Of a stretch of DNA of 64,000 bases, positions 53,035 to 61,617 are shown piece by piece. A program made the translations under genes and the position numbers. Position 1 is the first letter of the stretch. Each line of letters starts with the position of its first letter. Under the pieces are notes generated by a model, which saw nothing but the letters and a program-made list of their open reading frames with translations, was not told the origin of the DNA and searched no databases. Source of the stretch: Streptomyces cupreus (GTDB taxonomy: Bacteria > Actinomycetota > Actinomycetes > Streptomycetales > Streptomycetaceae); NCBI RefSeq assembly GCF_014257025.1, contig NZ_JACMSF010000021.1:1-64000 (forward strand), read 5' to 3'.

Positions 53035-54060
53035 TCAGCCTTGCCGAATCACCAGTCTGCCACCCTGGCGCTGGGCCACGACTTTGCCGGGGAGATTGAT
53101 GACCCCCTGGCCGCGCCATCCGGTGATCAGGCGGTCGACTTCCTCGATGTGCCGGGCGAACAGCGAACCGGCCGGAGCGCCCGCCTCGATGGCGGCGCGG
53201 CGCAGGATCCGGCGGCGTACGGCGGGCGGGAGGGCGTAGAGCTTGGCGCACTCCAGCAGGCCCGCGGCGTCGCGTACGGAGGCTTCGGCCTGGCCGGCCC
53301 AGGCGTCGAGGGCGTCGGCGTCGTCGCGGGACAGTTGGGCCGTACGGGCGAGAGCTTCTACGACGCCTTTGCCGAGGGCCTTCTCCAGGGCGGGCAGGCC
53401 TTCGTGGCGCAGACGGGAGCGCGTGTAGGCGGGGTCGGCGTTGTGGGGGTCGTCCCAGACGGCGAGGGACTGGACCATGCAGGCCCTGCGGGCGGTCTGC
53501 CGGTCGAGTTCGAGAAAGGGGCGTCGGTAACGGCCGTCGGCCCCCGAGACCGAGGCCATTCCGGACAGGGAGCGGATGCCGGAGCCGCGGGCGAGGCCGA
53601 GCAGGACGGTTTCGGCCTGGTCGTCGCGGGTGTGGCCGAGCAGGATCGCCGTGGCGCCGTGGCGCCCTGCGGCGGCGTCGAGGGCGGCGTAGCGGGCGTC
53701 GCGGGCGGCGGCCTCGGGTCCGCCCTCGCGGCCGACGCTGACGGCGGTGGACTCGACCGGGTCGAGGCCGAGTTCGCGCAGGCGCAGGACGACTTCCGCG
53801 GCGCGCAGGTCGGAGCCGGGCTGGAGACCGTGGTCGACGGTGATGCCGCCCGCGCGGATGCCGAGTTTGGGGGCCTCGAAGGCGAGGGCGGAGGCGAGGG
53901 CCATGGAGTCGGCGCCGCCGGAGCACGCCACGAGCACGAGCGGCGACGGCGGGCGCTCGTGCGGGGTGTCGGTGGAGATACGGCCGTGGTCGTTGAGGAT
54001 GTCGTGGAGGACGCGGCGGACCGCCAGGCGTATCGCCGCGACCGCAGGATGGGGACCCAT
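53035..54060 (-). CDS. tilS: tRNA(Ile)-lysidine synthetase
   Basis: Modifies C34 of the AUA-reading isoleucine tRNA to lysidine. The 341-residue protein has the PP-loop SGGADS at residues 47-52, HTRDDQAETVLLGLARGSG, and the family region NADPAYTRSRLRHEGLPAL. The C-terminal domain is shorter than in E. coli, as is typical for actinobacteria. ATG 54060. It is followed by hpt with a 33-base gap, an arrangement conserved across bacteria. Confidence 0.94.
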   Translation of the reverse strand: MGPHPAVAAIRLAVRRVLHDILNDHGRISTDTPHERPPSPLVLVACSGGADSMALASALAFEAPKLGIRAGGITVDHGLQPGSDLRAAEVVLRLRELGLDPVESTAVSVGREGGPEAAARDARYAALDAAAGRHGATAILLGHTRDDQAETVLLGLARGSGIRSLSGMASVSGADGRYRRPFLELDRQTARRACMVQSLAVWDDPHNADPAYTRSRLRHEGLPALEKALGKGVVEALARTAQLSRDDADALDAWAGQAEASVRDAAGLLECAKLYALPPAVRRRILRRAAIEAGAPAGSLFARHIEEVDRLITGWRGQGVINLPGKVVAQRQGGRLVIRQG

Positions 54061-54253
54061 GTCCGGTTCCCTTCATGAAGTTTTCGGGGGGTGAGCCCGA
54101 GGTTCGGTCACTCAGAGTGTGTAGATGGTGACAGAACCGGGCGGTTCCCCGAGCATTGCACGCCTACCCATGGCTCACGGTCCCTCGGACGGGTGATTGA
54201 AGGGGCGTTCGCCTGCCGTCGGCCGGATTCGTTTCACGACGCTCCCCGGGGGT

Positions 54254-55387
54254 TCACGACTCGGCCTTGCGGTGCACCCGTGCGACCCAGTCCGCCGGTT
54301 TGGCGATCTCCGCCTTGGTCGGGAGGGTGTTCGGGGAGGTCCACACGCGGTTGAAGCCGCCCATGCCGACCTGGTCGACGACGGCCCGCACGAAGCGTTC
54401 GCCGTCGCGGTACTGCCTGAGTTTGGCATCCAAACCCAGCAGCTTACGGAGGGCCATGTCCAGCCGGGAGGCGCCTTTCGCGCGCCGTTGCTGGAACTTC
54501 TCGCGGATCTCGGAGACGGTCGGTACGACTTCTGGACCCACCCCGTCCATGACGAAGTCGGCGTGGCCCTCCAGAAGGGACATCACGGCGGTGAGGCGGC
54601 CGAGGATCTCGCGCTGGGCCGGGGTCTGCACGATCTCGACGAAGGAGCGTCCGCCGTCGTCCTCCTCGGCCTCGGGGCGGCCCCCGGCGAGGGACTGCGC
54701 GGCCTCGCGGATGCGCTCCAGGACGGTCATGGGGTCGACGTCGGTCTCCCCCAAGAAAGACTGGATTTCGCCCTCCAGGTGGTCCCGCAGCCAGGGCACG
54801 GCGGTGAACTGGGTGCGGTGGGTCTCCTCGTGCAGGCACACCCACAGGCGGAAGTCGTGGGGCTGGACGTCGAGTTCGCGCTCGACGTGGACGATGTTCG
54901 GCGCGACGAGCAGCAGCCGGCCGCCGCCGCCCGCTCCCGCGGGCAGTTCGCGGGTGGCGGGGGCGAAGGTCTCGTACTGGCCGAGGACGCGGGAGGCCAG
55001 GAACGACAGCAGCATGCCCAGTTCCACGCCGGTGACCTTGCCGCCGACGGCGCCGAGGACCGCGCCGCCGGGGGTGGAGACGCGACGCTCCTGCATCTTG
55101 TCGAGCAGCGGTTTGAGCAGTTCCCGGAAGCCGGCGACGTTGGCCCGGACCCAGCCGGGGCGGTCGACGACGAGGACGGGCGTGTCGTGGGTGTCCTCGG
55201 TGCCCAGACGAGTGAAGCCCCGGACGTGTTCCTCCGAGGCTTTGGCGTGCCGGCGCAGCTCCGCGACGACGGCGCGGGCCTCGTCGCGGCTGACCTCGGG
55301 GCCCGGCCGTACGAGCCGGGTCGCGGTCGCCACCGCGAGATTCCAGTCGACCATCCCAGGAGTTGCCGCACCACCGATGCTCGTCAT
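54254..55387 (-). CDS. DUF2342 zinc-metalloprotease-like protein
   Basis: A 377-residue protein of the actinobacterial DUF2342 family, often called putative hydrolase or coenzyme F420 biosynthesis-associated protein. It has the zinc-metallopeptidase-like motif HEETHRTQF and the neighbourhood LLVAPNIVHVERELDVQPHD; a later SLLEGHADFVMDG supplies a probable third ligand and the family signature. ATG 55387. It lies between dacB upstream and tilS downstream on the same strand. No role in the window is directly supported. Confidence 0.82.
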   Translation of the reverse strand: MTSIGGAATPGMVDWNLAVATATRLVRPGPEVSRDEARAVVAELRRHAKASEEHVRGFTRLGTEDTHDTPVLVVDRPGWVRANVAGFRELLKPLLDKMQERRVSTPGGAVLGAVGGKVTGVELGMLLSFLASRVLGQYETFAPATRELPAGAGGGGRLLLVAPNIVHVERELDVQPHDFRLWVCLHEETHRTQFTAVPWLRDHLEGEIQSFLGETDVDPMTVLERIREAAQSLAGGRPEAEEDDGGRSFVEIVQTPAQREILGRLTAVMSLLEGHADFVMDGVGPEVVPTVSEIREKFQQRRAKGASRLDMALRKLLGLDAKLRQYRDGERFVRAVVDQVGMGGFNRVWTSPNTLPTKAEIAKPADWVARVHRKAES

Positions 55388-55464
55388 GCGTCAACCGTAC
55401 GTGAGCGCTGCCGCTGGGGGCAGGGCGTCGAGGTCGGCCGCGACCCGGGCGTGTTCGGGCCGGT

Positions 55465-57003
55465 TCAGCCGCAGCCGCACGCCGCCAGCGCCGTGGCCGC
55501 CGCGTCCAGCGCCGACTGGGCCGCTGCCGGGTCGGTCGTGTCCGTGGCAAGGAACGCGAAGGCCAGGAGGTGGCCGTCCTGGTCCACGACCGTTCCGGCG
55601 AGGGCGTTCACGCCGGTCAGGGTGCCTGTCTTCGCTCGTACGACGCCTGCCGCGCCGTCCGTGTAACGGCTGGTCAGGGTGCCGGTGAAGCCCGCCACGG
55701 GCAGGCCCGTGAGGATCGGCCGGAGTTCGGGGTGGGCGAGGTCGCCCGACTTCGCCAGCAGTGCGGTCAGTGTGTCCGCCGTGAGGAGGTCGCCGCGGTT
55801 CAGGCCGCTGCCGTCCTTGAAGTCGGCGCCGGTCACCGGGAGTCCGAGCCTCTTGAGTTCGGCACGGATCGCGCGGCCCGCGCCGTCGAAGTCGGGGCGT
55901 TCGCCGGTGGCGATCGCGGTCTGGCGGGCGAGGGCCTCGGCGATGTCGTTGTCGCTGTTGGTGAGCATGCGTTCGACCAGAGCCGACAGCGGCGGCGAGG
56001 AGACCTCGGCGAGGGTCTCGGCGCGGTCGGTCGCCTTGGAGGGGCCGGGGGAGGTGGTCGAGATGCCGTGGTCCTTCAGGAGGTCCGCGAAGGTGCGGGC
56101 CGCCTCCGCCGCCGGGTCGGCCGCGCGGGGCGCGGGGCCGCTGGCGGAGTCGTCGGTGCGCGCCTCGTCGGCCATGAGGGCGCTGACCTGGGCGAGGTTG
56201 TCGTTGACCCCGATCGGGTGGACCTCGTCGCCCGCGTAGAGCGTGGTGTCGTACGACAGCGTCACCTCGCGCACGCCGTCCTTCTTCAGGGCGGCGGCGG
56301 TGTCCTTTGCGAGGGCGCGCAGGCTCGCGAGGCCCTCGGCGTCCTCGCGGGCGGTGAGCGTGGGGTCGCCGCCGCCGACCAGCACCAGTTCCTCGGTGTC
56401 GGGTTCCAGGGCGGCGCGGGTGGTGAGGCGGTGGTCGGGGCCGAGGGCGGACAGGGCCGCGGCGGCGGTGGCGATCTTCGTGGTGGAGGCGGGGGTGAGC
56501 GCGGTGCCGGCACCGGCGCCGTACAGGCGCTTGCCAGTGGTGACATCGACGACGGAGGAGGAGTGGCGATTGCCGAGCGCGGGGGCGTCCAGGAGCGGGT
56601 CCAGGACGCCGGCCAGCGCCTTTCCGCCCGGCGCGGACTTCACCCGGCCGGCCGAGCCACTGAGGCCGCTGAGGACGGATGCGGCGCTGGGGGCGGGTCG
56701 GGGCGCCGTGGCCGTCGTAGCGGAATTACGACCGTGATCTGCGCCACCCGTGTGCTCCTGGGCGGCTGCCCGGTCCCGCTCGGCCGTACGCTGACCGGAG
56801 GAGTCCCAGGGACCGGCGGCGGTCACCACACCGACGGCGAGAGCGAGGCCTACGGTGGCGGCGCCGGCGGTGTACTGCCAGGTCTTCGGCCTTGTGACCT
56901 GCGCCGAGACGGCTCGGCCGAGCCGCACGAGACGCGGTCGTAGGGCGCCCGCGATCCGCGCCGCACGCGGTCTCGCGGCCCGCCAAGACCTCAGCTCTGG
57001 CAC
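55465..57003 (-). CDS. dacB: D-alanyl-D-alanine carboxypeptidase / PBP4 (DacB)
   Basis: Class C low-molecular-mass penicillin-binding protein (S13 family) that trims or cleaves peptidoglycan. The 512-residue protein starts at GTG 57003 (VPELRSWRAA), with AAAGGGG at a good distance; GTG 57009 is an alternative. One N-terminal transmembrane anchor (AAGAATVGLALAVGVVTAA-like) precedes the catalytic motifs: serine in TPASTTKIATAAAAL (SxxK), SDN in MLTNSDNDIAEAL, and KTG in VRAKTGTLTGV. The protein ends in AACGCG, two cysteines near the C-terminus. It is divergent from ppa. Confidence 0.92.
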   Translation of the reverse strand: MPELRSWRAARPRAARIAGALRPRLVRLGRAVSAQVTRPKTWQYTAGAATVGLALAVGVVTAAGPWDSSGQRTAERDRAAAQEHTGGADHGRNSATTATAPRPAPSAASVLSGLSGSAGRVKSAPGGKALAGVLDPLLDAPALGNRHSSSVVDVTTGKRLYGAGAGTALTPASTTKIATAAAALSALGPDHRLTTRAALEPDTEELVLVGGGDPTLTAREDAEGLASLRALAKDTAAALKKDGVREVTLSYDTTLYAGDEVHPIGVNDNLAQVSALMADEARTDDSASGPAPRAADPAAEAARTFADLLKDHGISTTSPGPSKATDRAETLAEVSSPPLSALVERMLTNSDNDIAEALARQTAIATGERPDFDGAGRAIRAELKRLGLPVTGADFKDGSGLNRGDLLTADTLTALLAKSGDLAHPELRPILTGLPVAGFTGTLTSRYTDGAAGVVRAKTGTLTGVNALAGTVVDQDGHLLAFAFLATDTTDPAAAQSALDAAATALAACGCG

Positions 57004-57088
57004 GACCACCAGCCCCTTTCGCGATCACACACCTGCGTGAGGGACACTTAACCACCAGAACTATGTGCTGATCATGGAGGAGCCACCG

Positions 57089-57580
57089 GTGGAGTTCGAC
57101 GTCACGATCGAGATCCCGAAGGGTTCGCGGAACAAGTACGAGGTGGACCACGAGACCGGTCGGATCCGCCTGGACCGTCGACTCTTCACCTCGACCGCCT
57201 ACCCGACCGACTACGGCTTCGTCGAGAACACCCTCGGCGAGGACGGCGACCCGCTGGACGCGCTGGTCATCCTTGACGAGCCGACCTTCCCGGGCTGCCT
57301 CATCAAGTGCCGCGCGATCGGCATGTTCCGGATGACCGACGAGGCCGGCGGCGACGACAAGCTGCTGTGCGTCCCGGCGACCGACCCGCGCGTGGAGCAC
57401 CTGCGCGACATCCACCACGTGTCGGAGTTCGACCGCCTGGAGATCCAGCACTTCTTCGAGGTCTACAAGGACCTGGAGCCCGGCAAGTCCGTCGAGGGCG
57501 CCGACTGGGTGGGCCGTACCGAGGCCGAGGCCGAGATCGAGCGGTCCTACAAGCGCTTCAAGGACCAGGGCGGCCACTGA
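57089..57580 (+). CDS. ppa: Inorganic pyrophosphatase
   Basis: Family I Mg2+-dependent pyrophosphatase. The 163-residue product has FDVTIEIPKGSRNKYEVDHE, LDRRLFTSTAYPTDYGFVEN and the metal-binding signature EDGDPLDALVI, plus GVPATDPR-like VPATDPRVEHL. Length is typical. It starts at GTG 57089 with GGAGGA 7 bases upstream. It is divergent from dacB and ends before a strong terminator. Confidence 0.96.
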   Translation: MEFDVTIEIPKGSRNKYEVDHETGRIRLDRRLFTSTAYPTDYGFVENTLGEDGDPLDALVILDEPTFPGCLIKCRAIGMFRMTDEAGGDDKLLCVPATDPRVEHLRDIHHVSEFDRLEIQHFFEVYKDLEPGKSVEGADWVGRTEAEAEIERSYKRFKDQGGH

Positions 57581-57596
57581 GCATCCCCGTCCCCTG

Positions 57597-57630
57597 ACGG
57601 GCCGCACGCGCACGCGTGCGGCCCGTTTTG
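57597..57630 (+). terminator. Intrinsic terminator downstream of ppa
   Basis: Perfect 14-base arms (57597-57610 and 57613-57626, ACGGGCCGCACGCG and its inverse), followed by TTTT. It lies 16 bases past the ppa stop. Confidence 0.85.
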
Positions 57631-57688
57631 GTTTGTGTGCGCATACTGAGGCTTGGCTTTGAGGCGTCGTACAGGGAGCGCTGCGCAA

Positions 57689-59356
57689 GTGACGGATGCG
57701 GAGGACCGCAAGCCGCAGTCGGACGAGGCGAGCGGTACGTTCGACCCCGAGATCACATCCGAGTTCGCCATACCCGAAGGGCTCACCGTCCCCAAGGGCG
57801 GGGGCGAGTCGGAGACATCGTCCGAGTTCGCCCTCCCGGACGGGTTCGACGCCCCGCCGGGGCCCGCCGGGGAGCCGGAGGGGTCGGCGTTCAGTACGCC
57901 GAGGACCTACCACGCCAAGGACGCGCCGCCCGCGTTCACCCCGGCGACCGGGGTTCCCCTGGTCAGTCTGACGAAGAACGTGCCCTGGCAGGACCGGATG
58001 CGCACGATGCTGCGCATGCCGGTGGCCGAGCGGCCCGCGCCGGAGCGGATCCCCAAGACCGAGGAGGAGGGTCCGGCCGTCCCGCGCGTGCTCGACCTGA
58101 CGCTGCGCATCGGCGAGTTGCTGCTGGCGGGCGGGGAGGGCGCGGAGGACGTCGAGGCGGCGATGTTCGCGGTCTGCCGGTCGTACGGCCTGGACCGCTG
58201 CGAGCCGAATGTCACCTTCACGCTGCTGTCGATCTCCTACCAGCCCTCGCTGGTGGACGATCCGGTGTCGGCGGCGCGTACGGTACGGCGGCGCGGGACC
58301 GACTACACACGGCTCGCGGCCGTGTTCCGGCTGGTGGACGACCTCAGCGACCCGGAGAGCCATCTCTCCCTGGAGGAGGCCTACCGGCGGCTCGCGGAGA
58401 TCCGCCGTAATCGGCACCCGTATCCGACCTGGGTGCTGACATCGGCGAGCGGGCTGCTGGCCGGCGCTGCCTCGGTGCTCGTCGGTGGTGATCTGATCGT
58501 GTTCATCGCCGCGGCGGTGGGCGCGATGCTCGGCGACCGGCTGGCGTGGCTGTGCGCGGGGCGGGGGCTGCCGGAGTTCTACCAGTTCACGGTGGCCGCG
58601 ATGCCTCCCGCCGCGATAGGTGTCGCGCTGAATCTGGCGCATGTGGACGCGAAGGCGTCCGCCGTGATCACCGGTGGGCTGTTCGCGCTGCTGCCCGGGC
58701 GGGCGCTGGTGGCGGGCGTGCAGGACGGTCTGACCGGCTTCTACATCACCGCCTCCGCGCGCCTGCTGGAGGTCATGTACTTCTTCGTCGGGATCGTCGT
58801 CGGGGTGCTGGTGGTCCTGTACTTCGGCGTGAACCTCGGCGCCAAGCTGAACCCCGACGCGGCGCTGAGCATCTCCTCGCGGCCGCTGTGGCAGATCGGC
58901 GCGTCGATGCTGCTGTCGCTGACCTTCGCGGTGCTGCTGCAGCAGGAACGGCCCACCGTGCTGGCGGTGACCCTGAACGGCGGGGTCGCCTGGTCGGTGT
59001 ACGGCGCGATGCACTACACCGGCGGCCTGTCGCCGGTTGCCTCTACGGCCGTGGCGGCGGGGCTGGTGGGGCTGTTCGGGCAGTTGCTGTCGCGGTACCG
59101 GTTCGCTTCGGCGCTGCCGTACACGACCGCGGCGATCGGGCCCCTGTTGCCGGGGTCCGCCACCTACTTCGGGTTGTTGTCCATCGCGCAGAACGAGGTG
59201 GACAAGGGGTTGGTGTCGCTGGCCACGGCGGCGTCCTTGGCCATGGCCATTGCCATCGGGGTGAATCTGGGCTCGGAGATCTCGCGGATGTTCTTGCGGA
59301 TTCCGGGTGGGGCCGGGCAGGGGCGCAAGGCTGCGAAGCGGACTCGGGGGTTCTGA
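57689..59356 (+). CDS. ThrE-family threonine/serine exporter
   Basis: A 555-residue membrane protein of the ThrE type (DUF1212 N-terminal plus DUF3815 C-terminal halves). Residues 1-150 are a hydrophilic N-terminal region; the soluble-membrane junction is marked by VPRVLDLTLRIGELLLAGGEGAEDVE, shown here as its parts RIGELLLAGGEGAEDVEAAM and CRSYGLDRCEPNVTFTLLS. Then about ten helices (for example WVLTSASGLLAGAASVLVG and FVGIVVGVLVVLYFGVNLG). It probably exports threonine and serine or small peptides. GTG 57689 with AGGGAG upstream; TTG 57653 is an alternative. Confidence 0.88.
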   Translation: MTDAEDRKPQSDEASGTFDPEITSEFAIPEGLTVPKGGGESETSSEFALPDGFDAPPGPAGEPEGSAFSTPRTYHAKDAPPAFTPATGVPLVSLTKNVPWQDRMRTMLRMPVAERPAPERIPKTEEEGPAVPRVLDLTLRIGELLLAGGEGAEDVEAAMFAVCRSYGLDRCEPNVTFTLLSISYQPSLVDDPVSAARTVRRRGTDYTRLAAVFRLVDDLSDPESHLSLEEAYRRLAEIRRNRHPYPTWVLTSASGLLAGAASVLVGGDLIVFIAAAVGAMLGDRLAWLCAGRGLPEFYQFTVAAMPPAAIGVALNLAHVDAKASAVITGGLFALLPGRALVAGVQDGLTGFYITASARLLEVMYFFVGIVVGVLVVLYFGVNLGAKLNPDAALSISSRPLWQIGASMLLSLTFAVLLQQERPTVLAVTLNGGVAWSVYGAMHYTGGLSPVASTAVAAGLVGLFGQLLSRYRFASALPYTTAAIGPLLPGSATYFGLLSIAQNEVDKGLVSLATAASLAMAIAIGVNLGSEISRMFLRIPGGAGQGRKAAKRTRGF

Positions 59357-59357
59357 G

Positions 59358-59376
59358 CCCCCTTAGGGGGTTCTAG
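59358..59376. terminator. Short hairpin between the ThrE gene and the DedA gene
   Basis: CCCCC-TTA-GGGGG followed by TTCT, lying in the 16-base gap between two convergent genes. The stem is short, so the call is tentative. Confidence 0.4.
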
Positions 59377-60218
59377 TAGCCCTGGTTGTAGGGGTACTGG
59401 TTGTTCTGCTGCTGGTCGTACTGCTGGTTGCCGTACGGCTGGGGGTACTGCTGGGCGTAGGGCTGCTGCTGGCCGTAGTACTGCTGCTGAGGGGGCTGGT
59501 CCGTCGGGTCGATGCGGCGGAGTTGGGTCGTCGCGTCGTCCATCATCTGCGGGTGCTGCTGCTGGTGGGGCTGGACCGCCGGGGCCTGGGCCGCCGCTCG
59601 CTTCTTCTTCGAGCGCTCGCGCAGGTACTCGATGATGATCGGGACGATCGAGACAAAGACGATCAGGATGAGGATCGCCTCGACGTTGGTCTTGATGAAG
59701 TCGATCTGGCCGAGCCAGTAGCCGGCGAGCGTGACGCCGGTGCCCCAGGCAACGCCGCCGATGATGTTGTACGTCAGGAAGGTGCGGTACTTCATCCGGC
59801 CGGCGCCGGCCACGATGGGTGCGAAGGTGCGCACGATCGGCACAAAGCGGGCCAGGACGATCGCCTTCGGGCCGTACTTCTCCATGAACTCGTGCGCCTT
59901 CTCCAGGTTCTCCTGTTTGAAGAGCTTGGAGTTGGGGCGGTTGAAGAGCTTCGGACCGAAGAACTTGCCGATCATGTAGCCGACCTGGTCGCCGATGACG
60001 GCGGCGAGCACGATCAGGGAGCAGACCAGCCACAGGGGCTGGCTGATGTAGTTCCCCTCGGCCACGAAGAGGCCCGCCGTGAACAGCAGCGAGTCACCGG
60101 GCAGGAACGCGAAGAGGCCGGACTCGGCGAAGACGATCAGCAGAATGCCGGGAAGGCTGAAGGTCTCGATCAGATAGTCCGGGCTGAGCCACTCGGGGCC
60201 GAGCGCAAGCGTGGTCAC
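59373..60218 (-). CDS. DedA-family membrane protein with a Gln/Tyr-rich tail
   Basis: A 281-residue DedA protein (undecaprenyl-phosphate or phospholipid flippase superfamily): VFAESGLFAFLPGDSLLFTA, IGDQVGYMIGKFFGPKLF, ARFVPIVRTFAPIVAGAGRM and NIIGGVAWGTGVTLAGYWLG, with about five helices. From about residue 210 the sequence becomes a hydrophilic tail with Gln, Tyr, Pro and Asn runs (HQQQHPQMM, PPQQQYYGQQQPYAQQYP). It starts at GTG 60218. DedA proteins recycle undecaprenyl phosphate for cell-wall synthesis in the family; here by analogy. Confidence 0.9.
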   Translation of the reverse strand: MTTLALGPEWLSPDYLIETFSLPGILLIVFAESGLFAFLPGDSLLFTAGLFVAEGNYISQPLWLVCSLIVLAAVIGDQVGYMIGKFFGPKLFNRPNSKLFKQENLEKAHEFMEKYGPKAIVLARFVPIVRTFAPIVAGAGRMKYRTFLTYNIIGGVAWGTGVTLAGYWLGQIDFIKTNVEAILILIVFVSIVPIIIEYLRERSKKKRAAAQAPAVQPHQQQHPQMMDDATTQLRRIDPTDQPPQQQYYGQQQPYAQQYPQPYGNQQYDQQQNNQYPYNQGY

Positions 60219-60366
60219 GGGTTCGTGGCTCCTGCGGGGTGGGGCGGGCGGGGGCTGGCTGCTAAACGTACCAACGCGGCACTACTACCAACGCACCGCT
60301 GGATGCCCAGGTTCCATGGGTGCACACAGGATGCCCTTTGCGACGGCTCGGGCAAAGCTGTGAACC

Positions 60367-60732
60367 ATGGGTATCGATGAGTACGGCGGCGGACAGGGTC
60401 CCCAGCCCGACGTCCTGGTGGTCACCACGAACGACGTACCCGGTCACCGGGTCCAGGAGGTCATCGGCGAGGTCTTCGGGTTGACGGTGCGCTCCCGGCA
60501 TCTGGGCAGCCAGATCGGCGCGGGGCTGAAGTCGATGATCGGCGGTGAGCTCAAGGGGCTCACCAAGACGCTGGTGCAGACCCGCAACCAGGCCATGGAG
60601 CGGCTGGTGGAGCAGGCACGCGCGCGTGGGGCCAACGGGGTGCTGGCGTTCCGGTTCGATGTGACCGATGCCGCCGACGTGGGCACCGAGGTGTGCGCGT
60701 ACGGGACTGCTGTGGTCCTGGTCCGGGAGTAG
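60367..60732 (+). CDS. YbjQ-type (UPF0145) heavy-metal-binding-domain protein
   Basis: A 121-residue protein of the YbjQ/UPF0145 fold: LVVTTNDVPGHRVQEVIGEV, FGLTVRSRHLGSQIGAGLKS, ARARGANGVLAFRFDVTD, and TEVCAYGTAVVL. Family members form pentameric rings; metal binding is not established. ATG 60367. Divergent from the DedA gene; its stop sits inside the bidirectional terminator shared with tipA. Confidence 0.85.
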   Translation: MGIDEYGGGQGPQPDVLVVTTNDVPGHRVQEVIGEVFGLTVRSRHLGSQIGAGLKSMIGGELKGLTKTLVQTRNQAMERLVEQARARGANGVLAFRFDVTDAADVGTEVCAYGTAVVLVRE

Positions 60733-60750
60733 AGCCACTCCCGGACCAGG
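60717..60750. terminator. Bidirectional terminator between the YbjQ-like gene and tipA
   Basis: Perfect 13-base arms CCTGGTCCGGGAG (60717-60729) and CTCCCGGACCAGG (60738-60750) with an 8-base loop. The left arm lies inside the end of the YbjQ-like coding sequence, and the right arm is 2 bases from the tipA stop. Confidence 0.75.
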
Positions 60751-60752
60751 GA

Positions 60753-61187
60753 TCACGCGGTGTGGCGGGCGGCGTTCGCCTTGATCGCGTCCCTCAGATG
60801 TTCGGCCAGGCCCGGGTGCATGGCGTCGTAGAACGCCTTGAAGCGCTCGTCGGAGACGTACATGTCGCCGAAGCACCGGTGCATCTCGTGGGGGACCTCG
60901 AAGTAGTACCTGCTGATGTGCTGCCGGTGTTCCTCGGCGAGGTCCATGGCCGCCTCGCCGGACGGCTGCTCGCCGGCCGCCACGAGGGCCGCGTACCGCT
61001 CGCCCCAGTCGTCGACCTCGGCCTGAATGCGCTTCCAGTCCTCCTTGGTGTACGTCGCGGCGCGGCGCTGGGACTCGGCGTACGCCTCGGTGTTGCCCCA
61101 GCGTGCCTCCGCCTCCTCGCGGTACTGCTCGGGGTCCTTTTCCCCGAAGACCTCGAAGCGCTCCTCCGGCGTGAGATTGATCCCCAT
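60753..61187 (-). other. Internal start giving TipAS, the free thiopeptide-binding domain
   Basis: ATG 61185-61187 encodes residue 110 (MGINLTPEERFEVFG), exactly where S. lividans TipAS begins, and has its own GGAGG ribosome site 8 bases upstream on the sense strand. TipAS would be 144 residues and acts in the family as a cytosolic thiopeptide sink. Confidence 0.85.
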
Positions 61188-61514
61188 CTTGCGTGCCTCC
61201 ATGGCCTGCTCCACGGCCGCCGCCATCTTCTGCAGCTTCTCGATCCGGGCGGTCAGCAGCTCGTGCTGGCGGCGCAGATGCGCGCGCGGGTCGGTGTCCG
61301 GATCGTCGAGCAGGGCAGCGACCTCGTCGAGCGGAAAGCCGAGCTCCCGGTAGAACAGGATCCGCTGCAACCGGTCCAGGTCGCCGTCGCTGTAGCGCCG
61401 GTGGCCCGCGTGGTTGCGCTCGCTGGGGACGAGCAGGCCTATGTCGTCGTAGTGGTGCAGTGTGCGCACCGTCACTCCGGCGAAGCCCGCGACCTGTCCC
61501 ACGGAGTAGCTCAC
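60753..61514 (-). CDS. tipA: MerR-family thiopeptide-responsive activator TipAL
   Basis: A 253-residue regulator, the same length as S. lividans TipAL. N-terminal MerR helix-turn-helix (GQVAGFAGVTVRTLHHYDDI, SERNHAGHRRYSDGDLD), a coiled coil ending near residue 109, and the C-terminal TipAS drug-binding domain. Thiostrepton-type antibiotics become covalently bound to C214 in the family; here C214 is conserved (MHRCFG). The companion cysteine at 207 is valine. It starts at GTG 61514 with AAGGGAG upstream. It activates its own promoter with a 19-base spacer, which is present here. Confidence 0.95.
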   Translation of the reverse strand: MSYSVGQVAGFAGVTVRTLHHYDDIGLLVPSERNHAGHRRYSDGDLDRLQRILFYRELGFPLDEVAALLDDPDTDPRAHLRRQHELLTARIEKLQKMAAAVEQAMEARKMGINLTPEERFEVFGEKDPEQYREEAEARWGNTEAYAESQRRAATYTKEDWKRIQAEVDDWGERYAALVAAGEQPSGEAAMDLAEEHRQHISRYYFEVPHEMHRCFGDMYVSDERFKAFYDAMHPGLAEHLRDAIKANAARHTA

Positions 61515-61544
61515 TTCGTCCGCTCCCTTCTCGGTACGCACTCC

Positions 61545-61575
61545 ACGGTGAATCCTCACGCCACGTGAGGTGCAA
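61545..61575 (-). promoter_or_regulatory. tipA promoter and TipAL operator
   Basis: On the tipA sense strand: -35 TTGCAC (61570-61575), 19-base spacer, -10 CACCGT (61545-61550). The spacer contains the inverted repeat CCTCACG-TGG-CGTGAGG (61554-61570), close to the sequence I remember for the S. lividans tipA promoter. Over-long 19-base spacers are the hallmark of MerR-activated promoters. The divergent ClC gene starts at 61618, so the region may influence both. Confidence 0.85.
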
Positions 61576-61617
61576 GCCCATTCGATATGGCCGTATCGCC
61601 TGGTTTGCCCGTTTATC

